From contig DUED01000065.1 of NCBI GenBank assembly GCA_011176685.1, positions 1-55,233 on the forward strand: a stretch of DNA of 55,233 nt, written 5' to 3'. Shown here one piece after another: positions 27,897-36,705 of the stretch. Each line of letters begins with the position of its first letter. The stretch's first letter is position 1. Origin of the DNA: Anaerolineae bacterium (GTDB lineage Bacteria; Chloroflexota; Anaerolineae; Anaerolineales; Anaerolineaceae). Below the pieces are notes generated by a model. It was not told the DNA's origin, did not search any database, and worked only from the letters and a program-made list of their open reading frames with translations. Both the position numbers and the translations under genes were made by a program.

Positions 27897-27929
27897 CAAA
27901 AGCATCTCCTTTAACTATCTTACTATTAT

Positions 27930-29159
27930 TCATCTTTTCGAAATATTGATAATTTTTCCACGAATATAATGGAAAAAAATATCCGCACTCTGATAAATCC
28001 GTTTAAATAATGGCAACTTTTGCCTTGCAAAGTGTTCTTGCTCCGTGTCTTGCCATGGATCCTTGTCTAAGAGTTTCTTTTCTACATATTGCGTAATTAA
28101 AATCAAGGTTGCGAGCAGTGGACCTGCTAAGATCATCCCAAAAACCCCAAATAAATTTAAACCTATTAATGCAGCTACCATCACTGCAGCCGGATGTACG
28201 TTTAAAACCCCAGCCATAATTCGCGGAGTGAAAATACTATCGTAGATATTATCCACAATATAACCAAGCCCCATCACTAAAAAAGCATAGGGAAGAGGAT
28301 CTAAACCGAAAGCAGTGGTTCCTTGAAATAGCGCTACTAAGAAATAAACTAACCAAGCAACAGCAGTGCCAATATAGGGAATAAAATTTCCCAAACCAGC
28401 AAGTAACGATAAACCAATAAAAAATCTTACACCCAAAATTCCTAGAAACACAAAATAAATTAGTGTACGGATGAGAAATATGATTAATTGCCCCCTCAAG
28501 AAAGCACTCCAAATTCTGTTAATCTCTGACTTAATCCTGAATGAGTCTTCCGCATACCCGGGAATTTCTAACCTGAGAATTCGTTTCCTAACGCCATCTG
28601 TTTCTGTCATAAGCAGATAGGAAATAATCAATGTCAACAAAATTGAACCAACAATACCTAGTGCGCTTGATGCAATATCAGCAATAAAATTGCCTGTTTG
28701 TGAAAGTATTGGTTGAATAAGGTCAATTAATTGGTCGCCAATCAAAGTCCAGTCTATATGCGAAAGATCAATTTCAATAGGCCCAATCTGAATAGCTGTG
28801 GAGGTGATATCCGAAAGGAATGCTGGTAAATCGGTCAACATATTTTGCAAGAATACTATCAAACCTTGCACCTGGTCAATTAATGCAATTCCGCCCAGTG
28901 TTAATATGCTAATGAATAGTGCAAGGGTAAGAAAATAGATAGTTCCAACGGCTAGACCCCAAGAGATATGTAATCTCTTATTCAGAAATTCAGCTAAAGG
29001 ATAAAGCAAGATAGTTAGAATGAAAGCAGCGATGATTGGGGAAATTAAATCAGAGAATCGAATTAAGAGAGCTACAACAATTATTAGCATTAAAATGCTA
29101 ATAATAATCTTGGTCGAACTGCTCCACTTTGGAGATTTCTTTTTTTTCTTAAACTGCAT
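27930..29159 (-). CDS. AI-2E family (PerM-like) transporter
   Basis: The 409-residue membrane protein starts with a lysine-rich tail and has about eight hydrophobic segments. A large loop sits between spans 3 and 4, and FIGLSLLAGLGNFIPYIGTAVAW and GLNLFGVFGMILAGPLLA are typical of the AI-2E/PerM family. Members export signalling molecules or act as ion-coupled antiporters; the substrate cannot be told from sequence. The start at 29159 is preceded by AAAGAGA. The longer frame adds seven residues upstream of that site. Confidence 0.88.
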   Translation of the reverse strand: MQFKKKKKSPKWSSSTKIIISILMLIIVVALLIRFSDLISPIIAAFILTILLYPLAEFLNKRLHISWGLAVGTIYFLTLALFISILTLGGIALIDQVQGLIVFLQNMLTDLPAFLSDITSTAIQIGPIEIDLSHIDWTLIGDQLIDLIQPILSQTGNFIADIASSALGIVGSILLTLIISYLLMTETDGVRKRILRLEIPGYAEDSFRIKSEINRIWSAFLRGQLIIFLIRTLIYFVFLGILGVRFFIGLSLLAGLGNFIPYIGTAVAWLVYFLVALFQGTTAFGLDPLPYAFLVMGLGYIVDNIYDSIFTPRIMAGVLNVHPAAVMVAALIGLNLFGVFGMILAGPLLATLILITQYVEKKLLDKDPWQDTEQEHFARQKLPLFKRIYQSADIFFHYIRGKIINISKR

Positions 29160-29251
29160 GATCTCTTTAATACTCTGCAATGACGAAATCTATTTTAACT
29201 CAAAGAAGACCAAGAATCCCCTTAGCCTTCTTACTTTCTATATGATCATTA

Positions 29252-29881
29252 TTACGGGCAGACTCCTAGACTTATCGCATTGAAGAAAACAGAAAAAAGG
29301 TTACACCACTGGTCTGTCATCTCGACAACCAAAAGGGGGATAAAACAAAAGATAATTAAGAAGACCAATGCCAATATCAATACAATTATCGATGTGGGAA
29401 CCTTTTGAAGCTTTTCAATGCCAAGCAGTACCTGTTCTTTTTCAGAACTTGCAAGTCGACTTTCTTCTCCAATAATATCTTTTTCTATTGAAGATAACTG
29501 CTCTCTTTTCAGTTTCTCAATTTTAATTGGTTTCTTGGCAGTTGGCTCGACAGTTTGGATATCGACACCCTCCTCTATCGTCTCTTGGATAAACGCAAGA
29601 ACAATATTTTCACCCAGATTAATTAGGTCACCACTCTTTAGCTTATACTGCTTTTTAACTTTTTGCCCCTTGATATAAGTGCCATTAGTAGAACCTAAAT
29701 CTTCTAGGAAATAATGCTGGTTCTTTTTTGTCAACTTAGCATGTTTCCGAGAAATTTCAGAATTACTAATAACCACATCATTATTTAATTCCCGGCCTAT
29801 GAATATTTCCTCTTTCTCTAGATGAAATTCCTTATTTAATTCAGGCCCCGAACGAATAATTAACCGATAGACATTAGACAT
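29252..29881 (-). CDS. FHA-domain protein with C-terminal membrane anchor
   Basis: The 209-residue protein has an N-terminal forkhead-associated domain (about 5-95) with the phosphothreonine-binding residues in place: IGRE, SRKHA and GSTNGT. A charged linker follows, then one transmembrane segment (about 165-190). FHA domains read phosphothreonine, so a Ser/Thr kinase partner is expected, but none is encoded in this window. An AGGAGG ribosome-binding site precedes the ATG. The 6S-like RNA lies immediately upstream on the same strand, so readthrough from its promoter is possible. Confidence 0.88.
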   Translation of the reverse strand: MSNVYRLIIRSGPELNKEFHLEKEEIFIGRELNNDVVISNSEISRKHAKLTKKNQHYFLEDLGSTNGTYIKGQKVKKQYKLKSGDLINLGENIVLAFIQETIEEGVDIQTVEPTAKKPIKIEKLKREQLSSIEKDIIGEESRLASSEKEQVLLGIEKLQKVPTSIIVLILALVFLIIFCFIPLLVVEMTDQWCNLFSVFFNAISLGVCP

Positions 29882-29963
29882 CAGTTCCTCCTAATTACCT
29901 GTTTGTTCCTTATAGTTTATATCCATAAAAACATCTAGTCAACATTACAAGAGACATCTAGGA

Positions 29964-30143
29964 ATAAAAAGGTCCCCGCCATGCTGTGTGTAGCTTTGTT
30001 TTGAACCTGCTTTTACAGGTCGGGCTCCGCCTCGTAAGCTCCGCCTTGGCCTAAGCCTATCGCGTCACACACGTAAGATAAGAACCCATTATTTCATGTG
30101 TTGGCTCAAAACATTGTATGCCACATCACAAACATAGCAGGGT
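29964..30143 (-). ncRNA. ssrS: 6S-like RNA (RNA polymerase regulator candidate)
   Basis: On the minus strand the two ends pair: CCCUGCUAUG...UUGUG with CACAGCAUGGCGGGG. The pairing needs several G-U pairs, which work only on this strand. A large central bubble follows; its 3' side holds the small hairpin ACCUG-UAAAAG-CAGGU. The apical part is closed by GGGUUC with GAGCCC. The overall plan of terminal stem, central bubble with a 3'-side hairpin, and apical stem-loop, together with the length near 180 bases, fits 6S RNA. UUGAGCC on the 5' side also recalls the E. coli RNA. It ends in a U run. Family assignment is by architecture only. Confidence 0.6.
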
Positions 30144-30149
30144 ATTTCT

Positions 30150-30155
30150 CTTATA
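30150..30155 (-). promoter_or_regulatory. -10 box of the 6S-like RNA
   Basis: TATAAG on the minus strand predicts transcription starting at about 30143, exactly at the base of the long terminal stem of the RNA. The -35 is weak. Confidence 0.5.
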
Positions 30156-30262
30156 CCATGAATTAAACTTCTTGTATAGGTGAGGGTACGGTGAAAGCAC
30201 AATGGCCTGATAAAATTACGCTAAAACTTCATCTTCAATATAATAATTTTCGGTGATAATGA

Positions 30263-30850
30263 ATGGACACAATAAGAAGCTTTTTTGCTATAGATCTCTC
30301 ATTAGATTTAATTAATGAATTTAAGATGATCATTCATGAAATTGATAATAATTCTCCTCCTATTATAAAATGGGTGGATAGGAAAAACCAACATCTAACC
30401 TTGAAATTTATTGGTAATCTAAAGTCCGTCGATATTGAACCTATACGAGATCTTTTAAATAAAGAAATTGCAAACATTTCGAAATTTTCAATTACTATTG
30501 CACGCCTAGGAGTTTTTCCAAGCACATCACGCCCACGAGTGATTTGGATTGGAATTGAAGAATCGCTAGATCTCTTAAAAGTCTACCTGGGAATTGAATA
30601 TGCCATAACCGCCATGGGCTATCCCAAAGAAAAGCGGCATTTTTCTCCACATATTACTTTAGGCCGTGTTAGGAGATATTCCAAGCCCTACGAAATCAAT
30701 AATCTGAAAACCTTTCTAAGAAATTTTAACATAGGAAAAATCGGGGAACTGGAAATCGAAGAAATCAATCTATATAAAAGCATATTAAAACCAACTGGTC
30801 CAATATATTCAAAGGTTTTTTCACTTATGCTTGGGCAATTATCAACATGA
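30263..30850 (+). CDS. thpR: RNA 2',3'-cyclic phosphodiesterase
   Basis: The 195-residue 2H-superfamily protein has both HxT/S-x motifs: HLTL near residue 42 and HITL near residue 132, in a protein of the right length. It opens 2',3'-cyclic phosphates on RNA ends and was formerly called 2'-5' RNA ligase. An FFAIDL start is typical. A TATAAT about 24 bases before the ATG could be its promoter. Its end overlaps the beginning of the rsfS frame. Confidence 0.9.
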   Translation: MDTIRSFFAIDLSLDLINEFKMIIHEIDNNSPPIIKWVDRKNQHLTLKFIGNLKSVDIEPIRDLLNKEIANISKFSITIARLGVFPSTSRPRVIWIGIEESLDLLKVYLGIEYAITAMGYPKEKRHFSPHITLGRVRRYSKPYEINNLKTFLRNFNIGKIGELEIEEINLYKSILKPTGPIYSKVFSLMLGQLST

Positions 30851-31241
30851 TAAAATTGAACGGTTTTACCCACTTTTGAGGTGTATCCTGGCATCAGAAA
30901 AAACTCTTCATATTGTACATGGTCTAATAAATTCACTTGAAGAAAAAAAGGCGGAAGATGTAGTCTTATTGGATTTAAAGGATATTGCTATTTTCACCGA
31001 TTATTTCATAATTTGTTCTGGAACCAGCAATCGTATGTTAAATAGCTTAGTGAGAAGTGTAAGGGAAACTGCTAAAAAGAAATTTAATATTATTGGTAAA
31101 AAAGAGGGGGAACCACAAGACGGCTGGATTACCCTAGATTATGGAGACGTAGTAGTCCACATTTTTTCCCCTAAAAATCGGGCTTATTATCAACTAGAAA
31201 AACTATGGGAAAAGGGAAGATTGCTGCTCAAATTGAAATGA
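30831..31241 (+). CDS. rsfS: ribosome silencing factor RsfS (start uncertain)
   Basis: Residues from about 25 onward match RsfS: LEEKKAEDVVLLDL, DYFIICSGTSNRML, GEPQDGWITLDYGDVVVHIF and the C-terminal LEKLW. RsfS binds ribosomal protein L14 and blocks subunit joining in starvation. The only ATG (30831) lies inside thpR and gives a 136-residue protein with an odd N-terminus. A GAGGTG at about 30879 sits just ahead of a CTG, and a TTG precedes it, so a non-ATG start giving about 115 residues is likely. Confidence 0.88.
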   Translation: MGNYQHDKIERFYPLLRCILASEKTLHIVHGLINSLEEKKAEDVVLLDLKDIAIFTDYFIICSGTSNRMLNSLVRSVRETAKKKFNIIGKKEGEPQDGWITLDYGDVVVHIFSPKNRAYYQLEKLWEKGRLLLKLK

Positions 31242-31510
31242 AGCCACAAAATGTCCAAGGCATATAAAATTATTCTGATTATTAATTATTTATTGGTCTA
31301 ATCCTGAAATTGCCCCCAGTATTTTTACGCTGTGATGCAAAATCAGACACTTTCCATCTCTCAATTGATTTCTTGTTATTCGCAAAATTTGCGGAGCTTT
31401 TTTTAGACAATTAATGTATTAAAGATAAGACTTGTTCCTTTTCCTAGAAGATTTGAAGTTGAAAATCGACCGCTTTTAAAATCCATTTCTTATGTGATTT
31501 TTTCTTGTGT
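31242..31510. other. AT-rich intergenic stretch, nothing assigned
   Basis: This follows rsfS. I see no reading frame, tRNA or convincing terminator on either strand. Confidence 0.5.
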
Positions 31511-31765
31511 CATCAAATATGCAAGAAAAAGTGATGACATAGGAAAAGTGAGATAAATAAGAAAACCACCAAGCTGGCAATGGCAGTTGATAGTAACAAC
31601 TCTATTAAACTTTTCCATTTTATTGAGACCAAATTAGATTTTAAACAACCACCAAAAATCAATCAATAGAGAAATCATCAATATCAAACATTCCCAAACA
31701 ATACACCAATCAAGTCCATAACCAAGATAATCGGACACAGCAACACCTATGAAATAATATGCGGT
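31511..31765 (-). pseudogene. remnant of a small membrane-protein gene
   Basis: Two minus-strand frames joined by a shift give strongly hydrophobic, span-like segments: VSDYLGYGLDWCIVWECLIL and DFWWLF in one frame, then SLIELLLSTAIASLVVFLFI in the next. Stops interrupt both. No family is recognised. It fills most of an otherwise empty gap between rsfS and the SPFH-like genes. Confidence 0.35.
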
Positions 31766-31888
31766 AAATAGGGCTATTTTTTAGAAATCAAGGATTAATA
31801 AACAAATTTTTACAAACTGTTTTATATACATATAGGTCAAAAATCTCTCTCCTATATGTATCAAAAATATACCTAATAATATTAACCC

Positions 31889-31916
31889 TTGAAGATGAAA
31901 TGTTAAATGGTATAAA
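31889..31916 (+). promoter_or_regulatory. promoter of the SPFH-like pair
   Basis: TTGAAG at 31889-31894 and TATAAA at 31911-31916 are 16 bases apart. The expected transcript start is about 31923, two bases before the ATG at 31925, leaving almost no 5' leader. Confidence 0.55.
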
Positions 31917-31924
31917 ATGAACTT

Positions 31925-33271
31925 ATGCGACGTAAAAGAAAAACATCATTATCAGCATTTCCAATTAGCTCTTTAATTATCCCCCTTTTTATATACTTAT
32001 CTTACTTTATCATCAATAGAATAACGAGTACTTCAAGCCTCCCTATCATATTAGATTTGATGATATTAATCCTAATATTGTTCATATCCCTCTTTTGCTT
32101 TTCTCAATTCATTTTGCCAGTCAATACTCTTGAAGAACGATGGAAAGTATTTTGCAGGTTGTTGCTTTTTTTAGTTGGTAAACACGGGGCTATTACTCAA
32201 ATTCACAACGGTGAAATAAACAAAACTAAATTCAGATCGAAAACGAACTCACCCGGTATTCTTAAACTTGATGCTGCTAGTGCAGCTGTATTAAAACGCC
32301 GTAATCAATTTACAAGAACTGTTGGACCTGGACTTGTATTTACTGATCAAAACGAAAGAATAACGGGTGTCGTTGATTTGCGTACGCAAAGAAAGTCATT
32401 AGGACCCCTCCCTAGTGAAGATCCATTCGAGTCACAAAAGAAAAATGAAACTAATGCATCTTATAAAGCCAGATTGAAGCGCAGACATGAAACAGGTGCC
32501 CTGACCCAAGACGGGATAGAAATCGTTCCTTCAATTACTGTGATTTACCGGATCGCTTCAAATCTGGATCAAGTAAATTCATTTTTCGGTTTCAGTCCAA
32601 TTTCCGTGAGAAAAGCAGTAACGAACCAAATAATTAATCACGAAATTACTGGAGTGGGGAATTCTAATAATTATGATTGGCGCTTATTGCCAGGGTATTT
32701 AGTAGTATCTCTTTGGAAGGATTATGTAGTCAAATACACTATCGATGAGTTGTTTCCCAAATCAAACACATCAAAAAGCACTTTAGAGATAATTGAAAAA
32801 TCAATTAATGCAGTCTTATCCACTCATCATTATAAAGAAAATACCACCTCTGATAATTCTCATGTGAATAAAGAGACTAGCAGGGAATATAAACTCTTGC
32901 TTGAATATGGCTTGCATTTCATAGAGATGAAAATTAACCATGTTTGGATTCCGCAAGAAATTGAAGCGCAGATTGCCTCTAACTGGCATTCAACCTGGAA
33001 TATTTCTGAAGAAAACAAAAATTCCATACTAGCCATGAGGAAAAACCTTACAGAAGAAACTGGGAAAATAATCGCTCTAAAGATGTTGGTGGATAATTTT
33101 TCGGCGTATTCAGACACAAATGCCCTGGCTAGCAATAAGGAAAAAGCAACCTGGCTATTTAAAATAATCAACCGCCTTAAACTTGGTGATAAACAAATTG
33201 AAAAACACCTTATAAATGAAATCACGAACTTAAAGAAACTTTATTCTAGACTTAATATTTTTTTATCTTGA
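31925..33271 (+). CDS. SPFH/band-7-like membrane protein, first of a tandem pair
   Basis: The 448-residue protein has a basic N-terminus and two hydrophobic spans (about 12-30 and 40-62). The rest matches the SPFH pattern loosely: GPGLVF near 133, VVDLRTQ near 149-155, then DGIEIVPSITVIYRI near 196. A charged insertion of about 40 residues lies between the last two, longer than in typical SPFH proteins. The helical C-terminal region is Asn-, Lys- and Ser-rich. SPFH proteins scaffold membrane microdomains. It is followed after 12 bases by a second, similarly built gene. No NfeD partner is present. Confidence 0.6.
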   Translation: MRRKRKTSLSAFPISSLIIPLFIYLSYFIINRITSTSSLPIILDLMILILILFISLFCFSQFILPVNTLEERWKVFCRLLLFLVGKHGAITQIHNGEINKTKFRSKTNSPGILKLDAASAAVLKRRNQFTRTVGPGLVFTDQNERITGVVDLRTQRKSLGPLPSEDPFESQKKNETNASYKARLKRRHETGALTQDGIEIVPSITVIYRIASNLDQVNSFFGFSPISVRKAVTNQIINHEITGVGNSNNYDWRLLPGYLVVSLWKDYVVKYTIDELFPKSNTSKSTLEIIEKSINAVLSTHHYKENTTSDNSHVNKETSREYKLLLEYGLHFIEMKINHVWIPQEIEAQIASNWHSTWNISEENKNSILAMRKNLTEETGKIIALKMLVDNFSAYSDTNALASNKEKATWLFKIINRLKLGDKQIEKHLINEITNLKKLYSRLNIFLS

Positions 33272-33283
33272 AAAATCTTTTAT

Positions 33284-34882
33284 ATGAGATCAACAAATTC
33301 AATCCATCAGAATAAGCAATCGGGAATTTTGAGATTAATTGAAGAGTTTTTCGATTTGATATTTAACAAAAGCCCTCTCTCCTCAACAGCTAGGTTTTAT
33401 ATTCTTGTTTTCATCCTTTTCATTATTTGGATGACTTTAGCACTCTCGCTCCATCCTCCTGTAACCATTCCTGAAAGCCATTTTTTATTACGATTCCTTC
33501 CTTATACTCATGATCCCATCATTGATTTGTTATTTCGAGTTACGGCAGCTTTTTTCTCATTTGATGTAATCATTCGTGTTGCGGCTATTTTCATTACCTT
33601 TTTCATAGCTAAAAAATACACTGCTGCATATATGTCTCTTATATATTCTCTACCAAAAACCAAGGATGCAGACAATTTTCTTGCGAATTCTATTGTGCCT
33701 ATACAGAATTATCCCACTATAATTATTAGAAAATCAGACATTGTTAAAAATTTTAGCGATTCCATATTATTCAAAATTGGGGGGCCAGGAAAAATAATTA
33801 TCGGTATTGAAAATGCGATTTTTTTTGAAAGCAACAATGGCGCAATAGAATTAATTGGACCTACAATTAATCAACTGCATCATTACTATTTTTTACAATG
33901 GTTTAAGCAACTCCGTGAAATCATCGATTTACGAGATCAATCAATAAATTTATTCATTCAAGGCAGAACGAAGAATGGAATTCTATTGAATTTGAAGGAT
34001 GTCAATTTTATCTTTAGTCTCGTTCAGGAAATTAAAAACAAAAAATCGGGAAGTTCCTCCACAATCAATTTTAAATTTCTAGAAAAGATATATCGAGAAA
34101 TTGGATACAGCAACTGGGTTGATTTTATAATTGATAATATATATGATCTCATAATTGGTTTCCTCCGCAAACACACACTCGAAGAACTATTATCAAAAAG
34201 TGACCAGCAAGAGACTTTCACTAAAGTACAAAGGGAAAAATATTTACATTACATTATCCAGCAACAAAAAACCTACGTGAGCCATATCGTTCACAAAACC
34301 AAGCCCCCAATAAATCATTTAAAAAGATTAGGAAAGAAAAAAAAGAGCAAGGGATTGAGAAAGCATCCAAAACAAACCCACCAAACAATGCGCTTCATAC
34401 AAAACAACCTTTTATTGCCTGAAGAATTAAAACCAATTTCCAACATCAACTTCATTAATTCAATAATCAATCAGTTTAAAGAGGAATACAAAGGTAGTAT
34501 TAATAACTTGGGAATTCGTTTAGAGAAAATGAATATCGATACTTGGGAATCGCCTTATCTCTCGATATCTAATAATTTACACGGAAAATCCAGTCCATTC
34601 TTCAAAAAAGTTATTGACTTTAACGTCCAAAAAAATAGGGAAATTCAAGCACAAGCAAAAAATAAAGAAATTTTAGAATTTATTAGGAATATTTCAAGAA
34701 ATATTGAAATTCAAATCCATGAAGATAATCAAAATCTAAACCAAAAAGACCTAACCCCACTCATTGTCAGGGCCTTTATCTTTCAATTAATAAAATTAAA
34801 AAACAATGCCTTAAAATATGGATTAAGAATTCCCACAGGCTTTACCAAACTGATGAACCAGCTGCAAAGCAGATCAAATTAA
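33284..34882 (+). CDS. SPFH/band-7-like membrane protein, second of a tandem pair
   Basis: The 532-residue protein has two hydrophobic spans (about 37-55 and 82-108). It then has the same landmark order as its neighbour: GGPGKIIIG near 166, IDLRDQ near 214-219, and NGILLNLKDVNFIF near 231. In this copy the extra residues fall before, not after, the DLR motif. The C-terminal half is lysine-rich and helical, with a short KKKKSKG patch, and lacks any recognised domain. The shared pattern suggests divergence from one ancestor and a hetero-oligomer. No ribosome-binding site is obvious; it lies 12 bases after the first gene. Confidence 0.5.
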   Translation: MRSTNSIHQNKQSGILRLIEEFFDLIFNKSPLSSTARFYILVFILFIIWMTLALSLHPPVTIPESHFLLRFLPYTHDPIIDLLFRVTAAFFSFDVIIRVAAIFITFFIAKKYTAAYMSLIYSLPKTKDADNFLANSIVPIQNYPTIIIRKSDIVKNFSDSILFKIGGPGKIIIGIENAIFFESNNGAIELIGPTINQLHHYYFLQWFKQLREIIDLRDQSINLFIQGRTKNGILLNLKDVNFIFSLVQEIKNKKSGSSSTINFKFLEKIYREIGYSNWVDFIIDNIYDLIIGFLRKHTLEELLSKSDQQETFTKVQREKYLHYIIQQQKTYVSHIVHKTKPPINHLKRLGKKKKSKGLRKHPKQTHQTMRFIQNNLLLPEELKPISNINFINSIINQFKEEYKGSINNLGIRLEKMNIDTWESPYLSISNNLHGKSSPFFKKVIDFNVQKNREIQAQAKNKEILEFIRNISRNIEIQIHEDNQNLNQKDLTPLIVRAFIFQLIKLKNNALKYGLRIPTGFTKLMNQLQSRSN

Positions 34883-34954
34883 AATAAGAATAACTAATTT
34901 CAATAAATCATAAGGATTAGTGCTAAAATGGATGAGGGCCATTAATAATATAAA

Positions 34955-35854
34955 ATGATAAATATGAAATTATCAGAAATAATCGACGATGCAATAAAAA
35001 AAAATAAGCCAATAGTCGCTCTCGAATCTACAGTTTTTACACACGGTTTACCCTATCCTAGAAACTTCAAAACCGCCCTCCAACTTGAAAGGGTAGTTAG
35101 AAAAACCCATGCAATACCTGCTACTATAGGAATAGTAAATGGTTGCATCCACATTGGATTGAGTGAAAGCGAAATTGAAACCCTTGCAAAAAGTGAACAT
35201 TTACGGAAAATCAGTAAAAGAGACTTCGGAATTGCTATTGGGAAAGGGCTTAGTGGTGGAACGACTGTTGCAGGGACCATTACAGTGGCAAACTTAGTAG
35301 GCATTAAAGTATTTGCAACTGGTGGGATTGGAGGCGTACATAGAAATGCGCCCTTTGACATTTCAGCAGATTTAAATACATTAGCAAACACACCCATGAT
35401 TGTTGTATGCGCCGGCGCGAAAGCCATACTTGATTTACCTGCAACCATTGAGTACCTAGAAACATTTGGTATTCCAATCCTTGGTTATCAAACAAATGAA
35501 TTTCCTGCATTTTACTCAAGCAAAAGTGGTTTGCCCATAGACATTCGTGTAAATTCAGTCACGGAGGTAATAAAGATTGCAAAAGCCCACTGGCAAATAG
35601 GGCTGAATTCCGCAATACTTGTAACTGTACCACCCCCCGAAGAACATGCAATGCCCTTTGATGTCGCAAATGAAGCAATCAAAAATGCTCTGCAAGATGC
35701 TGTAGACAACGGTATTAGGGGTGCAGCTGTTACTCCATTCCTTTTACAAAGAGTAAGTGAATTGACCGGGAGCAAAAGTTTACAAGCAAACTTATCATTG
35801 CTTGAAAATAATGCCCGTATCGCAGCAGAAATTTCACTTGAACTATCTAACTGA
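34955..35854 (+). CDS. psuG: pseudouridine-5'-phosphate glycosidase
   Basis: The 299-residue enzyme cleaves pseudouridine 5'-phosphate to uracil and ribose 5-phosphate. It is full length, with ALESTVFTHGLPYPRN at the N-terminus, the catalytic Lys in KISKRDFG, GGTTVAGT, FATGGIGGVHR, SCAGAK-like VVCAGAKAILD and GYQTNEFPAFY. No PfkB-type pseudouridine kinase (psuK) lies next to it, so the kinase must be elsewhere. A TATAAA abuts the ATG at 34955, so the ATG at 34964 (three codons in) may be the real start. Confidence 0.92.
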   Translation: MINMKLSEIIDDAIKKNKPIVALESTVFTHGLPYPRNFKTALQLERVVRKTHAIPATIGIVNGCIHIGLSESEIETLAKSEHLRKISKRDFGIAIGKGLSGGTTVAGTITVANLVGIKVFATGGIGGVHRNAPFDISADLNTLANTPMIVVCAGAKAILDLPATIEYLETFGIPILGYQTNEFPAFYSSKSGLPIDIRVNSVTEVIKIAKAHWQIGLNSAILVTVPPPEEHAMPFDVANEAIKNALQDAVDNGIRGAAVTPFLLQRVSELTGSKSLQANLSLLENNARIAAEISLELSN

Positions 35855-35902
35855 ATGATAATAGGTCAAATTTCGGAGCAATCATTAATCACACATTCTT
35901 AT

Positions 35903-36682
35903 TCATTTTTCTATTGGAGTGATCGTCGGAACTGCTGGTTCACCGACTACAACGAAATACCCCGACTGGTTCCAAATCTCACCTACAAAAATCTGCACCA
36001 AATAATTCCCGGGCAGCCATTTCTCTTCAGGTAAAGTGCATTCTGTAAAGCCATAACCTCCTGATGCTCCATCCCAAGGTTTAGTCTCCAAACAAATTAA
36101 TTCTCCCTCACGAAACCATAAAGCGGTCCACTGTGAACCAGGGATCATTTTGTCATAAGAAAATAACCCATAAATTATACTGATGGGGTTTTGGAAATAT
36201 TCTTCCGATTTAAATAGCAAGTAATTTTCATTCAATTCCCTTTTAAAAATAATCGGGCTAAATCTTGCATCAGGATTTGGTGTTATCTTTGAATCAAACC
36301 CTTCACTGATTGCTGCAGGCATCAAGGGAGTGGGGGTAAATAATGGTGTATTTGTAATTGTTGGTGTCAATGTTATCGTAGGTGTTAATGTAATTGTTGG
36401 CGTTAGTGTAATTGTGGGAGTAAGGGTTGGAGTTGGTGAAGGCGGAAAGTAACGATAAGCCATAGGCTCAATAAAGGAATTGAACAAAAAAGCAATCAAA
36501 ATCAGAAAAAGTGCGATCAATACAAATCGCCACGCTCTGCGACTGGTCTTTCGCCGTTTAATAAAATATCTTAATTGCTGAGCTTCCTTTAATGTCTTCC
36601 AAGCATTGAAAAACAAATACCCGGAAGCAAACAAGAGGAATATGAAAGTTGTTCTTACACCAGTTTCAATATCTAAATCCAT
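35903..36682 (-). CDS. membrane protein with Thr-Pro linker and extracellular domain, unknown function
   Basis: The 259-residue protein has two membrane spans (about 11-28 and 52-70). A Thr/Pro-rich linker (81-120) made of four TPTITL-type hexapeptides follows, then a compact C-terminal domain (about 125-255) with FDSKITPNPDARFSP, TALWFREGELICLETKPWDG and an LVQIFVGE strand. Linkers of this kind are frequent in Chloroflexota surface proteins. The C-terminal domain looks all-beta and is likely outside the cell. It is last in the envelope operon, 23 bases after a FemAB gene. Confidence 0.6.
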   Translation of the reverse strand: MDLDIETGVRTTFIFLLFASGYLFFNAWKTLKEAQQLRYFIKRRKTSRRAWRFVLIALFLILIAFLFNSFIEPMAYRYFPPSPTPTLTPTITLTPTITLTPTITLTPTITNTPLFTPTPLMPAAISEGFDSKITPNPDARFSPIIFKRELNENYLLFKSEEYFQNPISIIYGLFSYDKMIPGSQWTALWFREGELICLETKPWDGASGGYGFTECTLPEEKWLPGNYLVQIFVGEIWNQSGYFVVVGEPAVPTITPIEK

Positions 36683-36705
36683 CGTCAGCTCAATTCAGAT
36701 CGATC

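Noticed and set aside
29964-30143. SRP RNA or tmRNA instead of 6S
   Set aside because: No GGAAG/AGCAG SRP core and no tRNA-like ends or tag frame. The bubble architecture fits 6S better.
36340-36445. CRISPR or minisatellite at the repeated stretch
   Set aside because: The repeat is coding (Thr-Pro linker), has no spacers, and no cas gene is present in the window.
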